In this document: positions 17,584 to 19,822 of the stretch, one piece after another
Layout of the letters: each line of letters begins with the position of its first letter
Position numbering within the stretch: position 1 is the first letter of the stretch
Assembly (NCBI GenBank): GCA_025769875.1
Contig: JAGFNK010000855.1
Span: 1 to 19,822 of the forward strand
Length of the DNA stretch: 19,822 nt
Source: Russula earlei
Taxonomy: Eukaryota; Basidiomycota; Agaricomycetes; Russulales; Russulaceae
Reading direction: 5' to 3'
Program-made: the position numbers and the translations under genes
Notes under the pieces: model-generated
Database searches by the model: none
What the model saw: only the letters and a program-made list of their open reading frames with translations
What the model was told of the DNA's origin: nothing

Positions 17584-19285
17584 CTCTAGAACCTCGTGCA
17601 TCATGACATCCCATTGTGATTGGTTCATACACCTCACCCCACTCGCATCACCCATTCTAGTTGCCTTAGGCAACAATAGTGCCATAACTGACACTGGAAG
17701 CAGGCAAATATGAGTCCGGATGCACACAAACGGTGCACGGAGTATCGCATTACTCCATGATGTCCTGTATGTCCCAGACCTCAAAGGGAACCTCTTATTG
17801 GTCTCCCATTTCGTCCAACATGGGGTGGCAGTGCAATTCCAGGGAGAGACATGTGGAATATACGACAAGAACCAATTGATATGTGAGGGAACATTACATG
17901 AAAGCTTGTACATCATGGCCATGCAAACAGCCAAACCCAAGTCAGCGCACACAGCGATGCTAGACCAATGCCTTGCAGAACGCGGCCACAAAACCAAAGC
18001 CGTGCTTACCATGCGCACAACAATCTTCCAGGCCTCCTTGGACACATGCTCCAAACAGGTTGCGACCCAGACAGATGATAAACCGCGGGAACATGCCAGT
18101 GGGCTGAAGCGCAAATCAGAAGTGCCCCAGCACCTCCAACCACACACTGCACATGTTGAGCCCAAAGCCAGCCAATGCTTGGGGACCTTCTGTATGAATG
18201 GAGGGGGCGATCACACCAGGCGAGAAGCACAAACATCCCTAGCTGAAAGGGGATGCATGCATCAAATTAACACCCCAGGTATGCCACAACACATCAAAGT
18301 CGCAGAACACGCGACCCAGACACCTCTTAATAGGGTCTGGGCAATGCATACAGATGCAAAACCATCCACGCACACCTTGGATGACTTGATGCTCAAAGAG
18401 GCACAGAGCGGGGACAACCCCGACCCCTCTCGGCCGCACGTCCTTGGAACACGTGCGTCCATGCATGCCCCAGAGAAGAGACTCACCAAGCTGACCCGAA
18501 GGTTGCTGGTGCACACATTTTCAGGCCACACATATAACCATCAGGCATACAAGCCTGCACATCACACCACCCCCCACATCCCTGAACCCTGCGACGTCGT
18601 ATTTGACAAAGGGGGCCCGACATTGCACATTGAGCGCGTGATCCTTGAATTTGATGCAGCAGCTGAAAGTGCCAGGGATGGGGAAAGGAGAGCAGAATTG
18701 AGGGGGCGGAGAAGGCAAAACCAGTGGACCATGTGGAAGTGCCACTGCACGCAAAGCCACAAGGTGTCAGAGCAGACAAGCTTCTGCCTGTTCAGCCTGA
18801 GACAGGCGGACAGCGCAGAACAGTCGCCGCACCCCAAACCGCAAGGCGTCGGAGCAGGCGATGCCCTGCCCATTAAGCCTGCAGCACCACATAGTCAGCC
18901 TACAACTCACAAGGCAGAAAGCCCACCTGCACAATCCACCATAGGACGACCAAAGCATGCTACGCGCACGCTCACACTCAACCATGGTGATGAAGTGGAG
19001 GAGTCAGATGAAGTGGAAGCGGAAATGGCACCGCACGCCGAACTGCAGAGCGTTGTAGTGGACGTGATTCCACCTGCTCAGCCTGAAACACCACAAAGTC
19101 AGCTCACAAGGCAGAAGACTCGCCTGCGCAATCCGCCATGGGACCACCAAAGTGCATCACACGCATGCTCACACCCGACCAAGGCGACAAAGTGGAGGAG
19201 CCAAATGAAGGAGAAGCGGAAAAGGCATTGCATGCCAAACCGCAAGACACACAGCAACACAATAACAATGCACCCAAAAACCTAG
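17522..19285 (+). pseudogene. Copia protease joined to integrase linker; integrase core missing
   Basis: One frame of 588 codons with a single TGA (17711-17713). The protease region shows WLLDSRTSCIMT (the usual DSG is DSR here), then DVLYVPDLKGNLL, VSHF, CGIYD and EGTLHESLYIM, all family blocks. The far end has GHTYNHQAYK and DVVFDKGGPTLHIERVILE, the linker that normally follows integrase. Between them (about 17940-18520) I find neither the H-H-C-C region nor the D,D,E core, and the distance is too short to hold them. Later residues are low complexity with a repeat (18827 onward). Loss of the active-site glycine and of integrase makes the copy non-autonomous. Confidence 0.75.
18827..19240 (+). 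repeat. Diverged tandem duplication, about 200-bp unit
   Basis: Units start at about 18827 (CCGCACCCCAAACCGCAAGG) and 19031 (CCGCACGCCGAACTGCAGAG), and a third begins near 19226 (TTGCATGCCAAACCGCAAGA). Shared words follow in order: CACCACA-AGTCAG, CTCACAAGGCAGAA, CAATCC-CCAT, GACCA-CAAAG, and a GTGGAGGAG...GAAG...GCGGAAA end. A partial unit start lies at about 18746. Confidence 0.65.
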
Positions 19286-19402
19286 ATTCCTCACAATATA
19301 AAATGTTCCCCAAATGCGCCACACATGCACCTGTCTGCGACAAGGACACTTGCCATTCCACCATCCTGCATGAGCACCGAATGAAACGTACCAAGCAGGG
19401 AA

Positions 19403-19822
19403 ATGTTGCTAATGTTGCCAGCTAATCCCAAGTCCTATGCTGAGGCAACAGCCCGTGCAGATTCTGCAGAGTGGGCAAAGGCATGCAATGAGGAGAAACG
19501 TGTGTCCAAAGACACAGGCATTCCCAAAACCATGCCGCGCCCACAGAATGGAGCCGCAGCAGGGAAGCAATCAGACCTTCTAAATGAAAAGGGGGTCAAA
19601 TCAAAATACTCAAACATGCAAGGCCCACATCATCACGCAGGGACTCACCTAAGTTGAGGGCAACGACCCCAACGAAGTCATAAAAAGACTGGCACTCCCT
19701 TGCACCCTGGCCCCCACCACCAAATGAAGTCTTGAAGCCCATCAGATGGACATTAAGCCCACCTACCTAGACAGAGAGCAGATGGATGAGATCTTCACAG
19801 AATCATGCCCAGGGAACAATAC
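19403..19822 (+). pseudogene. Copia reverse transcriptase, degenerate N-terminal part, runs off the window
   Basis: NPKSYAEATARADSAEWAKACNEE is the usual entry to the copia RT domain, and MPRPQNG follows at the expected place. In another frame near the window end, EAHQMDIKPTYLDREQMDEIF matches RT motif A, with the catalytic aspartate at about 19749-19751. At least one frameshift and a stop separate the two. The rest of RT, RNase H and the 3' LTR lie outside the window. Confidence 0.75.

Larger units (their letters stand above)
16183..19822 (+). mobile_element. Degenerate Ty1/copia retrotransposon, 5' part
   Basis: In order: LTR end, primer site, gag with a CCHC knuckle, protease, remains of the integrase C-terminal linker, and the start of RT. 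Protease-integrase-RT order and the RT wording (HQMDIKPTYL) identify Ty1/copia. The element continues beyond the window. The copy is inactive, with stops, frameshifts and loss of the integrase core. Confidence 0.88.

Noticed and set aside
17188..18165. Cys/Trp-rich minus-strand ORFs (17188-17490, 17503-18165)
   Set aside because: They are antisense shadows of the copia gag and protease frames, whose plus-strand domains are clear.

Overview
The window looks like transposon-rich DNA from a mushroom-forming basidiomycete (Agaricomycetes). The basis is a chromodomain Ty3/gypsy element, a Plavaka-type transposase, a Ty1/copia element and multi-exon class I terpene synthases with 50-59 bp introns. 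There are no bacterial-style operons, and I recognised no tRNA or rRNA gene.

Left third (1-7544): a nested transposon stack. The oldest layer is a decayed Plavaka-type transposase gene (2825-3698 continuing at 6582-7544). The 3' part of a Ty3/gypsy retrotransposon (RNase H, integrase, chromodomain, 3' LTR) ends exactly where readable Plavaka coding sequence begins, so it probably inserted into that gene. A second element, 2,881 bp long (3699-6579), splits the same gene. It has 412-bp terminal inverted repeats (TIRs) and a TA duplication, and taking out the element plus one TA restores the transposase frame exactly. It carries no transposase I can recognise. Instead it holds a weakly gag-like ORF and 1.4 kb of G-poor, Ala/Pro/Ser/Thr-coding low-complexity DNA. 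This is the best candidate here for an undescribed family.

Middle (7545-15472): a spacer, then a terpene synthase locus. Two apparently intact genes lie on the minus strand (8981-10225, 344 aa; 12977-14248, 349 aa). They share the same five-exon structure and all expected motifs (DEFTD, NDxxSxxxE, RY). A wrecked third copy lies between them on the plus strand (11815-12758). The two intact genes share a TATA-box context. Their products would cyclise a prenyl diphosphate, most likely farnesyl diphosphate, to a sesquiterpene. No P450, oxidoreductase or regulator was recognised beside them.

Right part (15473-19822): a proline-rich ORF whose unit ends in AATAAA and A19, looking retroposed, followed by a degenerate Ty1/copia element (end of 5' LTR, primer site, gag, protease, start of RT) that runs off the window. 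Its integrase core appears to be deleted while the frame stays almost open.

Nine of the ten in-frame stops I placed in the gypsy, Plavaka and terpene-pseudogene frames are TGA. Several fall where the family has arginine, and one is a clear CGA-to-TGA change, which fits C-to-T decay at CpG. All translations, alignments and counts were done by eye.
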